Shown piece after piece: positions 14,202-43,240 of a DNA stretch of 64,000 nucleotides. The translations under genes were made by a program, and so were the position numbers. Where the stretch lies: assembly GCF_035594125.1 (NCBI RefSeq), contig NC_087157.1, positions 8,612,501-8,676,500 of the forward strand. The letters are read 5' to 3'. Under the pieces are notes generated by a model that was not told the origin of the DNA, searched no databases, and saw nothing but the letters and a program-made list of their open reading frames with translations. This DNA comes from Scylla paramamosain. Lineage: Eukaryota > Arthropoda > Malacostraca > Decapoda > Portunidae. Within the stretch, counting starts at the first letter, position 1; every line of letters starts with the position of its first letter.

Positions 14202-14290
14202 GGACTGGTAACTCATTGGGTCTTTTTTTTTTTTTCGTTGTCATCACCTGATGACCCTCTTACATAAAAAAAAAAATAATAAATAAAAAA
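14202..14290 (+). mobile_element. Short LINE/SINE-type 3' tail related to the Jockey-like element
   Basis: GGGACTGGTAACTCATTGGG, a T run, then CATCACCTGATGACCCTCTT and ACAT with an A-rich tail line up with the 3' UTR of the LINE ending at 10908 (GGGACTGGCATTTCAGTGGG, T-rich, then TACAT and A run). Only about 90 bp is recognisable. It could be a heavily 5'-truncated LINE or a SINE that borrowed the LINE tail. Confidence 0.4.
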
Positions 14291-14534
14291 TCAGATGGCA
14301 ATGGTTCGACTCGTCAGGTCTGCTCGTTACACTTTGAACAAACTATAAATGAGATGCATGAGTTGATGCTGTTTCGAGCAGACCAGCCTTCTCTCAAAGA
14401 CAATTATACGTAAAAGCATTGTATAATCTTTGACCTCCTTCCCCAAACATTACCCAATACCATCCCTCACTGCAGTGATGCGCGGCAGCCGGTCAGTCAA
14501 GCCATACACTTCCTATTTAACTATACGCATCATG

Positions 14535-14607
14535 GAATTAATTTTGAGTGATAGAGGGAAGGTTGAATTAATTTTGAGTGATAAAGGGAAGGTTGAATTA
14601 ATTTTGC
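14535..14607. repeat. 30-bp tandem repeat, about 2.4 copies
   Basis: A unit starting GAATTAATTTTGAGTGATA is repeated twice with one base difference, then a third partial copy follows. It creates a repeated LIQPSLYHSK in a minus-strand frame, which is not evidence of coding. Confidence 0.85.
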
Positions 14608-14635
14608 GGTGGCCATATATATGTGATAACCACTG

Positions 14636-15043
14636 ACCTGTGGCAAAGAATCTTCAGCAGGCAGGAAGGAAGAGCGCCCCACTTCTTGTTCCAGCGAGGA
14701 CACCCAACTTTCCAGCTTCTCCACTCCACGGCGCAGTTTCAGAATGCGGTAATCCATCTGTGAGACAATGACACTAATAGTAAAGCGCTTCACATTGGCC
14801 ATGAGACTGATGTATATATAAACTGCAGCCGCATTCTTTTTTTTTTTTTTTTTTTTGGCTTTATGTCCACAAATTTAAACATACTCTTGTGGGGTTTTCA
14901 ATGATGTTTTCGTGATTTTGGTAATATTTCAACAAGTATTCCATGCTTTCAGTGGAAACAGCGCCCACGAAAATCCGACCATCGATCTCTGTGGCGTCTG
15001 AAAATAGCGGGCTCTTGTATAAGTCGTCGCCTACATGATCCAA
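14636..15043 (-). CDS. Two linked orphan coding exons of an unidentified gene
   Basis: The upstream exon is approximately 15064/15043 to 14888. It encodes LDHVGDDLYKSPLFSDATEI, then DGRIFVGAVSTESMEYLLKY and YQNHENIIENPTR, and ends at a GTATGT donor in phase 0. The next exon (14761-14636) follows a TCTCACAG acceptor, also phase 0, and encodes MDYRILKLRRGVEKLESWVS then SLEQEVGRSSFLPAEDSLPQ, ending at a GTCAGT donor. Phases match, and the second exon looks like a short coiled coil. I could not place exons on either side, and I do not recognise the protein. It may be a partial gene, a pseudogene fragment, or part of a gene with distant exons. The 5' boundary of the first exon is uncertain. Confidence 0.4.
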
Positions 15044-15064
15044 CTTGAATTCAATGAAGGATCT

Positions 15065-18062
<2,998 letters not shown>

Positions 18063-18465
18063 ATGCAGGAGCATAATAGTGGACGACCTCTGTTTTGACG
18101 CCAAATGAATAGTTATGTTCTTACTTAAATTAATAGAGAAAAGAATGTCTTTCGAATTCTATTTCCAGACTACCATTAAAGAATATGGCAGTGGTCATGC
18201 AGACTACTTAATTTTGTCCTCATCTATGAGAAACATACTGATAGGAGCTGAAGTTCTGAATTAACTCATTTCACGCATAAAACTTTCAAAACACAATTAT
18301 TTCCTCTACGCCTGATGAAGCTCATGTTGATCAGTTTCTAGTTGTCCTTTGGGCACATGGAAACACTGAGATTTATCAGAAGATTTTATCATGACAGGTA
18401 CCTAACAGGAACCGAATCCCTGAACTGGTTTCATGTGCAAATCAGATCTATAGCGTCACTATAAA

Positions 18466-18467
<2 letters not shown>

Positions 18468-18526
<59 letters not shown>

Positions 18527-18805
18527 ACAAAGGGGTCAGTCCAATACATGAATTATAAACATAGTACTAAGAAGTATTGTAGAATTTACAATCAAATTAA
18601 CATAGGATGTATAATCAAATGAAGTGATACAAAAATGACGAAAAGCAGAAATGTTTTAACATAATTGATAGCGAAAATTGAAGAGCAAGGTTACAGTGTC
18701 AAATATAAGGGATATTAAAACATAACTGTAGTGTCATTAGTGGTATCGACCAAAACAAGGATAGCGATTAAGAACTTTTAGAGAGAGAGAGAGAGAGAGA
18801 GAGAT
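18468..18805. repeat. (GA)n microsatellites
   Basis: Two GA tracts, 18468-18520 and 18780-18805, with unique AT-rich DNA between. Confidence 0.9.
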
Positions 18806-20653
18806 GCGCTCGCAGCGCTGCCCTTTGAGTGATGTAAACAAAGCGGAGTAGATTCAAATTCCAGTGTAACTTTGTATTTCTACTCATTTTCTCGCCAATT
18901 ATATGTACTGCACTTGTCATTTTTTGAGGAGCAGGCTTGGGAAGTGGGAGTAGAGGACGGCTGGCTGGTGGAGGTGGAGGCTGTGGTACGTATCCCTTGC
19001 TGAGAGGAGGGTTTGAACCTTGCGGATGTGCTGGGCGGGCCTGCAGCTAGTGGTGATGGTGACAGGCCACGTCAGGTAGGTGTTGGTGCCATTTTGTGGT
19101 GTGAGATGTGCCCCTGCCATGCACCACCCTGGTATCATGTAGGGTGGTAGTAGTGGAGCAAACCAGGACGTGAGGCACGGGTGATAAGTTTTCTTATGAC
19201 CTCTTTTGCTGCTTGTTGGGTGCTTACCAGCTCAGTTTATCTTTGCTTTATTTATTATGATTTTATTTTATTAGGCTCATGTATATGTAGCTTCATGTTT
19301 TTCCTGATTTGGTAAAGTTATATGAGTTCTCCTTTTGTCCTAAAATCTGATATATGCCACTACATGAAAATTAAGGCCTTGGGTGATATGCTTCATCAAA
19401 CAATAATAGAGGCCATGGTCAAAATACACTTTCCCTATGTATTTTTATGTATTATTGTGCCTGGTTATCGTACTTGATAGGGCCTTGGCTGGGTGGGGGA
19501 AGGCTAAGCCAAGAAGTAACAGACAAATTCTCCACTCAGACTTATGGACGGCACTACAGTAGTATTACATTATGGTTACTGGTTAATTGTATCATCTGCC
19601 TTCTAATTCTGCCCTCCTGGACCATCCCCATAGTCACACATAATGCTGTGCAAACCAAATTAATTGCCATGTTTCAGTCTTTTGGTCATGTAACAGTGAA
19701 AAATTTTTAAAAACTAAATTTAACTGAATGTCATAACCTCTTAGCTAAGGGGGGGAAGGGCTGTGACTTCCTAAACTGCCACCAAAGTCATTTTCTTGTC
19801 TGGTTTCCACATTTATTGGGGAAAAGGATGGGGTAGAGATAAACTAGACATTTCTAATGATTTTCAATGTAATCATCATTCTTAAGTCGTAACACATGAA
19901 AATGCAAGCGTATACTGACCTCACTCTGTTCGCAAAATTCAAGGACTTAATATTTATTGTCGATTTGAATATGAATATGGAAATACTTGTAGTGGGCTGA
20001 GGTGGCAGCCCCTGTTAGTAGTGGGTTAGTTTTGGTTAGATTGATAATACCTCAGTGAGTCAAGGTGGGTGAAGCCACTCAGATAACATTTGGAAGTAAA
20101 GTTAAGTACAAGGATCACATAAACAGTTTGGCATTGATCTTATCATTATGAATATTTGGAATGGTTATTTCCCACACTATGGAATGAGAGATGGTCTACA
20201 GGTCTCCTACAATTTTACTATCAGTTTTTATATCTGCTGGATAGTACATACAGAGAAGTTGCCAGGTAGGACTATAGATGGAATACACATTTTCAGAGCT
20301 GGTGAGCCTGTTTGTTTATTGTGGTAAATTGGCACCTGCAGCCAGTACATCCATTTCTCCTTTGTTCATAGAGATCATATGCAGTGTTAGGTTATTGCTA
20401 TGGCATACATAAGACAAATGTTCTAGTTATCTTGTTACATAGTGACAGCCTGGTTGCACACTCCTCAGTTAGGTTGAAATAATACCTTCACTATATCAAC
20501 TACTCATAATAAAAGTTAACAAGGACCATAACTAGTGGACTGAAAGCTCTCTCCTCTTTATTTACATGATACCTTGTTTGTAGTATCTCCCTTTGAGGGG
20601 GATCTCAGCCTGCTGTATAGAACTTGTAGATAATTTTTTTTTTTTTTTTTTCA
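18806..20653. other. Upstream region of the ALMS1-like gene
   Basis: This should contain the promoter and/or 5' UTR exon(s). A GC-richer patch at 18806-19140 is the best candidate. An open plus-strand stretch there ends at a GTACGT donor-like site (about 18987), but it lacks an ATG. No promoter element is certain. Confidence 0.35.
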
Positions 20654-20665
20654 GTTTCAGGGAGA

Positions 20666-34847
<14,182 letters not shown>

Positions 34848-35882
34848 AACTTCTGTCCTGTCGAGACACACCACCTCTAGCAGGATAGCCTGCATTCTAT
34901 ATTATTTGCTAGTGACTGATTGAAATGTTTTATTGTTATATTAAATTTCCCATGTTCATATGCTATTAGTATTGTGCTGTATTCATGTATTGACTGTAAA
35001 ACCTAATACTCTGTTTCAGTCATTAATTTTTTTTTATTCATTGCTAAAATGTATATACTCATCCTTAATCGTACAAAATTGCTTTTATTGCTGTACAGTA
35101 CAAATTTTTGTTAATGATGTAGTACACTTACAAATTTACTACAGAAGTATTTATATTTACAATGTATTTTTATAATCCCTGCATGTTCTGGAAGAATACA
35201 TGAAAGTGACCTGAAAGTCACTTTTGGGAAATCATTATCTCTGTGGAACCTGAATATACTTATATAGACACCTTGTCTTGGCTAATACCCATTAAAAGGA
35301 ATATTGGCACAACATATACATATATAGATGATACAAGAATAAACACTATCTCAAGGATAAATCTTATCATATTACCTGTATATCAACAGAAGTCTTAGCA
35401 GTGCTGTTGAAATAACATGGCAAAGTTTAGCATGTGTGTTCCAGTGAATGCATAAACTGATTCTGGTGCATTCTCCTTATGTGGTATGGTAAAGAAATAT
35501 AAAAATATCAATGCTGTCTAGCAATAAACTCAACAGTACTCAGGAAAGAAGTAATGATGTCTATTCAGATGTGTACCACTGAAAATACTTAAGTGTCCTT
35601 TCATTTGAATATATGTTGATGTACTAGTTTATATCACTTTCATGTACAGTAGTATGATTATAGTAGCAGGTGATTTCACTCAAGCAAACTATCTTGTTTT
35701 TACCCCTCTCTCAAATTTAAAAGGTTGATATTTGTAACTATCTTTAGCAGGAGCATTTTGGCTTCCAGATTTAGGTATAAGAAATCCAAAATCATATAGA
35801 AATATATTTTCTTACATTGAAATAAACTACATACTTCCGAAAGATATTGCTTCAAACCTTCATTGACTGATTTCAAACAGGT

Positions 35883-38136
35883 TTATGATTTCTCAATTCT
35901 TCCAGAAATTGCATTAATTTTGTCAATTGCATTAGTAAAGGCAGTGAAGGTGGTGGCCACATATGTCTGGAAACCTTCATCCTGGGTGTGGCGGCGGCGG
36001 CGGTGAGAGCGGGGCCCAAACCAGGTGTCCACTGCTCTTGTGAGAGGAACTCGAAAGGTGTCACTGATGCTGAGGTAGGTCAGCATGCCACCAAGAAGGA
36101 AGCCCCATATACTGGTAACACCATAATAGTTCTTTTAGGGACATTCTTTAAGGAATTAGAAGCCTAATGAGGAAGTTTGGGATTGGTACTAAAATAATCA
36201 AATTTTAACTAATTTACTGTGGCCCCTGCTTTTTTAAATAACCTCCAAGGAATGGCTATAAGAGAAAAGTATCTATTTCCTCCTATCAGTGGTGAAAATA
36301 ATGAGTGCTGTTAAAAGATTAAGAAATGAAAGGAGCGGATGAGGGCATCATGTATGACTAAGTACATAAAAAGAATAGCAGAAAAATAATGACAGGATCA
36401 AAATATTGTGATTATGCTTAGGTAGGGTTTAAGAGTGTGTTCTGATCTTACAGCATATTACACTCAGTTTTTCTTTCTGGCTTCAATGGCTATTGTGGCA
36501 GCATGCTTGTTCTGGCAATCTAGTCATGTTTCACTGAATAGACTAACTATTTACATAGAGCACTACATGAAACTGACCTGTAAATTATGTTCCCAGCTCT
36601 TCCAGTATCGTTAGTGTGGATGGTGGTAGATGAACCAAGGCTAGCAATAATACTAGAGCTGGTGGAAGATAATGGAGAAGTGGTACTGATGGTGGAGGTA
36701 GTGGTAGGTGGAGGAGTTGTATTTGAGGTAGTGGTGATGGGATTTGGTGAAGACATGACTCTGCTGTTGCTGGGTGGTGCTGTGGCAATGCTAGTGATAG
36801 TAGTATCATTCATAATTGTGGTGGTGGTGGATGAAGGATCACTGGTGGGAAAATCTCCACTTGTGATGCTAGATGGAGGAAGTGTGGTGGTGGTGGTGGT
36901 CAGCAGAGGAACATTGCTTAAAATGGCCAGGGGAGAAAGAGTGGTGGTTGTGGTATCATCTGTCGTAGTGGTGGTCAGTGGAGGAAAATTATTTAAAATG
37001 GCCAGAGGAAGTGTGGTTGTGGTGGTGGTATCATCTGTGGTGGTAATGGTAGATGGAGGAACATTGTTTAAAATAGCCAGTGGAGGAAGTCTGGCGGCAG
37101 TAGTATCACTTGTGGTGGTGGTGGTAGGTGGAGGGGTGTTGGTAGGTATTGTGATACCAGGTGGAGAAACTGTGGTAGGGAAGGTGGTGTCATTTAGAGG
37201 TGGTGGAGAGAATGTTGGTTCACCATTCACATCCACCTCCACTTTAACATCACTATCCTTTGCCTTACCACCATCACCACCTTCAATTGCCTGTCTTCGA
37301 GATCGGTCCTTTTTCACCACTGCTGAGCAGCCCAGTCTAGCCCCAAAGGCCAGCAAGACAGCCAAGCATATCCCTGTGCTGGTTCTGAGCAAATAGAAAA
37401 GAAAAAAAAAGTTTTTAGATAAGTTAATTAAGATGCTTCAGTCAACAAATTGATCACCATTGTTTTTTCATAACATTAGCAATTACTGAGATATGGGTGG
37501 TCTTAATGTAAAATCTCATTTTCTGCCTTCTTTATACTTTACAGTGTTGATAATGTTCATTAGGTAATGTTTGGCTATGCTAGTTTAGAACACATTAAGG
37601 GAGAGATGTATGGAAATCAGAAGGCCCATATCTCCTTAAATATTGGAATATTTTATAAAACTTTAACTTACTAGCAAACAAACATATTACAAGAAAACAA
37701 CAATACAATACTGATTGACTGCATCCTGAAATCAAATAACTATGCATGTATGATAACAGTTTTAGCAACAATATATTCATGAAGACAAAGGGAGGGATAT
37801 TACAGATATTCAATGGCAATTTCCTCGTTATTACAATTTGTTCATAGTGTGTGTGTGTGTGTGTGTGTGTAGGATTCAATAGTGCTGCTCATTTAAACTC
37901 AGTCCATAGAAGAGCTCAGACTCAATGGACCCCGGGTTGTAAATATGTATTATATTGATCCTCATTATATGTAGGTATATATATCTTCATTATAGGTAGG
38001 TGTATATATCCTCATTATATGTAGGTCACATAATAAAATATCATATCAAAATGTCCATACATACTACAAAATCATCAATGTAAGTTATAAAATTCACACT
38101 TAACCTTTTCACTATTATGCTCCAAACTCACCTCAT
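35883..38136 (-). CDS. Thr-rich mucin-like secreted or single-pass membrane protein, 3 coding exons, 346 aa
   Basis: The coding exons on the minus strand are 38136-38132, 37384-36578 and 36111-35883 (total 1041 nt). The first contributes only ATG AG before a GTGAGT donor. Joining it to the TTTGCTCAG acceptor gives MRTSTGICLAVLLAFGARLG, a clear signal peptide with likely cleavage near residue 23. A possible furin-type site (DRSRRQ) follows. Residues about 55-255 are Thr/Pro/Ser-rich with three imperfect repeats built on LAILNNVPPxTxTTTDDTTT, suited to dense O-glycosylation. The last exon starts SIWGFLLGGMLTYLSIS, a possible membrane helix. A basic tail (SHRRRRHTQDEG) and a helical C-terminus follow. 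I do not recognise the family. The gene is tail to tail with the ALMS1-like gene, about 1 kb away. Upstream of 38136 the transcript presumably continues as 5' UTR. Confidence 0.75.
37955..38025. repeat. Short tandem repeat of a TCATTATATGTAGGT unit
   Basis: Three imperfect copies of about 27 bp (TATATATCCTCATTATATGT then AGG) lie in the first intron of the mucin-like gene. Confidence 0.6.
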
Positions 38137-38651
38137 TCCTGCCTGCACGCGACAACTCACACGCTTCACCTACAGTTGCTTGAAGGAGAGAGGGGAGCAC
38201 GTAGATACAAACACCGAAGCTGAACCCCCGAAGTGAACCGTGAGACACTGATTGACTAGTGTGTGCGTGTGTGTAAATAGCACCCGTGTTTACTTACTTA
38301 TTTACTTATTTATTTATTTTATCGTGTGTGCGTGTTTTTTTTTTTTTCCACCGTAAACATTATAGCCATATACTTCCAATACGCGTCAATGAGAAATGTG
38401 ATAGTTAATATCGTTTATCAACATTACCTCATTCACTTTTACAATGAACATGGTTGCACAGCCTTCAAAATGTTGCATTATCAGTTTGTGTTAGGATGCC
38501 GCAAATACTTCCAGCTGATCAAGAGCTTCATGAAAAATGATTAATTCGAAAGGACTTCTATTACTGTGCCACGGATATAAGAAACATCACTTACCTTTTC
38601 CCTTTTAAATCAATCAATCAAATATGTTGATGTGATAGCGGGCTGGTGCTT

Positions 38652-38689
<38 letters not shown>

Positions 38690-40310
38690 ATTACATTTGG
38701 ATTGGAGTTAATTGCAGCCTATACCTCTATCTTATGCTAAACTTTTTTCCTAGAATAGTACATTAGTTTTATCAGTATTTATTTTATTTTGTCATATTTA
38801 TGTTTGTTATGCTAAATGACGTGACTGTCGATCAGCATTAGAGACTAGAACTAGTGATGCATTTAATCGACAGACAATATGTGTGTGCGTGTGTGTGTGT
38901 GTGTAACCTGAAATGGCGTGCATAAGATGACAACCCGTAGGACTGAATAAAGTTAAGTGGTGTTTAGATGTGAGTACCAACCTTAACGATGCATTACGTA
39001 TAACTAACAAAAAAAAATAACAACACGCTGTTGAGTTTACAGTTATTAAATTGAAAAAAGACGGTTTTATTCATAACGAGAGAGAGAGAGAGAGAGAGAA
39101 CCATAGTAGGAAACACAACAGCTTCGTGTAGCAGAGTAGTAGTGAGTATCGACGCACAGTTCGAAACACAGGAACCAGACTCACATAGACCATCCGCACA
39201 GGGAAGCTAGAGATTCAGTGGGTTTCCTTGGGCCTGTTTCGCTCCTCAGTTCACCGTTTTTCTGGTGCTGTTGTCATCCGGAAGGAGTATGGACGTCCCA
39301 GGCGAGGCAGGCTCCTTGCTTCTGTCACGTGGTCTCGATCAGGTGTCACCGACAAAGGTGTAAAACAAGTAAACTCTCGCTTTCATGGTTGACAGAGCAT
39401 GATACCAAGGTGGAAGAAAGGGAAGGAGAAGATTTGCGATGCCGCTTCTCACTCCATGGCATACTCGTGTCCTGCCTCTTCCACATCCACGGTAAGGTTG
39501 GTGGAGTGTCCTGTTTGTATAAGCTTTGTGATGATTGGAATGTAAACATACTACGTAAGTGTAATATAAATGTGGACAACACACACACACACACACACAC
39601 ACAGTCCAAATAGAGGCAGTCGTATGAACCTGCCAGACAAACGTAAAACCGTTCATTGAGATTCTGCTCCGTCATACGCAGAGCTTGACTTCCCTTTCCT
39701 CTGCTCCCTTCGAAAGTCTTTACAGATTGGAGAAGGCAGAAAATAGTTCGGTAATATTTGAGGACGCACGTTTAGGCTGTTGCAAACGATCCCAAGACGA
39801 GCTGTTTAGACATTCAGATACAGCTTCATCGGCCTACCTAACTTCCCTTGCGCTTTCATCCAGCACTTTTGCTTTCACTTTCGTTACCTTCTTGCGTGTG
39901 CACGACATGTCTCCTGTGACGCAAGGAGCCGACCTCTGCCTCGTCAGCCTCCAGACTCAGCTGTCTCCTCGCCTTCCTCCGCTTCCAGTGATACATAATT
40001 TGTGCATTCATTATTGTTACAGAATTGCATTGTTCCGTTCGTACGTGATGCCTAGTGCAGAGAACTCCACCGCAATTAACATTCAGGCCGCAATTGCTCC
40101 GCACTTGCGCTGCCCCACCTCTCACTAGCTTCCGTCAACAATCACTCAATTGACGCCGACCCGGTCCAGCGTATTTCCGACTTTCCCCCACCACGGCTGC
40201 ACAGCCTCAGTACCAGAGCATTGCCTTGTCTGGAGCAGGTCAGGCATGATTGATCGACGCGTACCAAGCTGCTTCCCAGATGCCCTTATTATGCTCGCAC
40301 ACCACCACCG

Positions 40311-40348
<38 letters not shown>

Positions 40349-41522
40349 GCCATACGAGTATTTACCTCTAACTGTACCTCCAAAGTAATATGAATCTAGG
40401 CAGTCATGAATAGTTACAGCTCGCGAAGCACGTTGTGTTGAGGGTGCATCGGCCGCCAGGACTGAGTAGCGGAGACTGACTCCATCGTTTAGTGCACGTA
40501 ACTTCAGTTTGAAGTTACTTATGTAAGTAAGGAACCGTGAAGTTCCAGCGGTGCATGAGTCGCCTGTCTTGCTTCCTCGAGCTCGGCTCACTTGGCAGTC
40601 TCAATGGATCGCAAGCTTTGACACACATCCGAGGCTTCATTTTTAAATAATGCACGTTATTTTACTACAAAACAACATTATAAGATCTCAGTAACGAACA
40701 CATTGGATGATGACTTTGTTCTCATCATAAGGTGTCTGCTGCCAGCAAGACTTATTAGTCTCCTCGGGCAAACTTCCCACCTTCTCTTGCTCAACTTACT
40801 CATCAATACCAATACCAATGTTTCCATACGTTCACTAAGATACTGACCTAGATATTCTGTATCACAGTATAATGAAGAGTAGTTGTTCGAGTGCTGATTG
40901 TGTTTTTTGTACAGAAAGAGACACCAGCTGACAAAATTTGTTATGGAGCAACGCGCTTTACTCATACGTTCACGATGAATCTTTCTTGCTTTCGCCTGAC
41001 ATTTGTACAAACCACCATCGCCACGAGTATAAAAACCAGGTCACTTGCCAGCTTTGCGAGAACGTTCATCGGTGTTAGAATTCAGCCCGTCCTCCTTCCG
41101 CTCCCATGCCAAGCGACCGGGATGAAAATAAGAACCCCGCCGCGGGCCTGTTGGTGCCTCAAGGAGTGTGGCTGATCAGAGCTGCAGGAAAGCTTCGAAC
41201 ACACCAGCCAGCTCAGAACATGACTCCTGTTTCCGTCCTTTTAGTTATTTAGAAGAATGTGTACTACGCTTGTAGTGTGAGGGAAGTTATCTCGAACTGC
41301 TACTTATCCGCTAATATCGCCGTCTCCACTTACCTCATAAATGTCCAGTCTTAGCTAACAGTACAACTCTTATTTCTCTTTTTATTATATTCTTACATCA
41401 TCTGACCTTTATGAGAAGATCAGGTGGAGTACGATTTTTATTTATCTATTTTACTCCTTTATTTACTTATTTTATTTATATATTTAATAATATAATAATA
41501 ATAATAATAATAATAATATTAA

Positions 41523-41558
<36 letters not shown>

Positions 41559-41777
41559 CATTATTATTATCATTATTTTATTATTTTCTTTATGGAGAGT
41601 GTTGTATGATTTCAGCCTGCAGTGGATAGCGTGTGGCCGTCACTGTTGCGTCGGCTGGGTTATCTGTTCAGCATTTCCAGCATCTTCCGCCTCTGTGTCT
41701 CTGGGATGACTAGTATGGCGGCGTAGCGATGGGTTCCTTGCTACCAAAGTGAAGGTTAGCGTCCTCCTCTTCCATAA

Positions 41778-41779
<2 letters not shown>
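38137..41779. other. Intergenic region, upstream of the mucin-like gene
   Basis: The first part is likely 5' UTR and promoter of the minus-strand mucin-like gene. The rest holds short GA and CA tracts and several frames without domains. Composition at 39.1-41.3 kb is more even than its flanks, so undetected exons are possible. Confidence 0.4.

Positions 41780-41872
<93 letters not shown>
41780..41872. repeat. (CT)n microsatellite
   Basis: About 93 bp of CT. An (ATT)n/(AAT)n block precedes it at about 41487-41590. Confidence 0.95.
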
Positions 41873-41874
<2 letters not shown>

Positions 41875-42520
41875 GTCTGTTTTATGGTGTTTTTATTTCC
41901 TCCTATTTATGTTTACTTATATGCTGTCCTGATTCCTTGAATCCTGATAATTAAATGCCATGGCAACACTGCATGCAGGAGACTCTCATTGAGTGTTGTA
42001 GGACGGTGTGGCATTTATATGTGAATGTCTCGGGAAAGTTTTGTCTTTGATAAACACGGTGAATAACACAAGCACGCGAGCAGACACAAATAAAAGCAGC
42101 CATAATCGAACTAACACAGGCAGACCTGAAGATATGATCATGCAGCAGGCCTTGCGGCGAGCTCCTATTTTAAGATTAAAGAGAAACTTTTGGGGATAAA
42201 ACTTGTAGATAACAATCGTGTTTTATTAATGAAAACAGCACAACTACCGTGGTGTTACAATAAATAGCAGGCTGACTGCCGTGTTTTACTGTGAGCAGCA
42301 GCCACATACGGCGCCGATGCGTCGTATTAACAATAAATAAGCAGAAGATTCGGGAGCAAGGCCGCCACCAGGATGTTCATGACCTTGCTGCACATATTTG
42401 GTTGTGTGGCTGTGTTGATGAAGTGGTGTCAGTCTTCAAAAATGGGACAGTGTGGTAAACTTAATTAACAAAGTTCTGTAAAAGGGAGAATGGAAAAGTT
42501 TCAAGGGTTGGTATCAAAAC

Positions 42521-43085
42521 TTAACCACCGAAATGTCCCCGTGCGCCCTGGTTGCCATTACCGTTGTTCCCCTGTCCTCGGTTCCCCTGTTGACCTTGTC
42601 CCTGTTGCCGCTTAAGGCCCTCGACGTACCGGATTAACTCATCACTCTCCTCACAAATGAACGGCTTCTTGTGGTAGCAGGCAATGTCATGCCATTTGAT
42701 GCCGTCATTGTACAGGTTGTTGAGTACGCCGAGACAAGACTCCGATGTCTGGTTAATATCGAACTCAGCGTTGTCTGGCTGCGGTCCACCGGTGTGGCCC
42801 TTGTCGCTCCATGGCTGGTAGCTCCAGCCTGGTGGCACGGCATTGGTGGGGGCCATCTTAGTGTTGGTGTTGGACCAGAACCATCCTTTGACACTGATGG
42901 GCTTAAGGTCCTCGCGCTCACTGCAGCCCTTGAAATCACAGAGGCGGCCAGACGTCCAGATGTACGTGATGTTGCCTGTGGGACGAGCAGGTTAAAGGCA
43001 TGTGCAGGAAGGTGACATGGAGAAGAGAAAGAAGTTTTGCCGATGCAAGAAATATATGAATACCGGGAAATACTACAACCATCAC

Positions 43086-43133
<48 letters not shown>

Positions 43134-43153
43134 ACACACACAGAGGCTCGCCC

Positions 43154-43240
<87 letters not shown>

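Noticed and set aside
18925..18990. Possible first coding exon of the ALMS1-like gene ending at GTACGT
   Set aside because: The open stretch lacks an ATG and reaches an upstream stop. Phase with exon 1 cannot be tested.
18960..19060. tRNA-like B box (GGTTCAAACCC on the minus strand)
   Set aside because: No matching A box or cloverleaf can be drawn around it.
36587..37396. 269-residue Val-rich plus-strand open frame
   Set aside because: It is the antisense shadow of the Thr-rich mucin exon: ACC/ACT runs read as GGT/AGT in reverse. The minus strand has the signal peptide and matching splice sites.
39685..40128. 147-residue plus-strand frame
   Set aside because: It has no ATG at the start, no recognisable domain and no adjacent splice partners. 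Overlapping frames are equally long.
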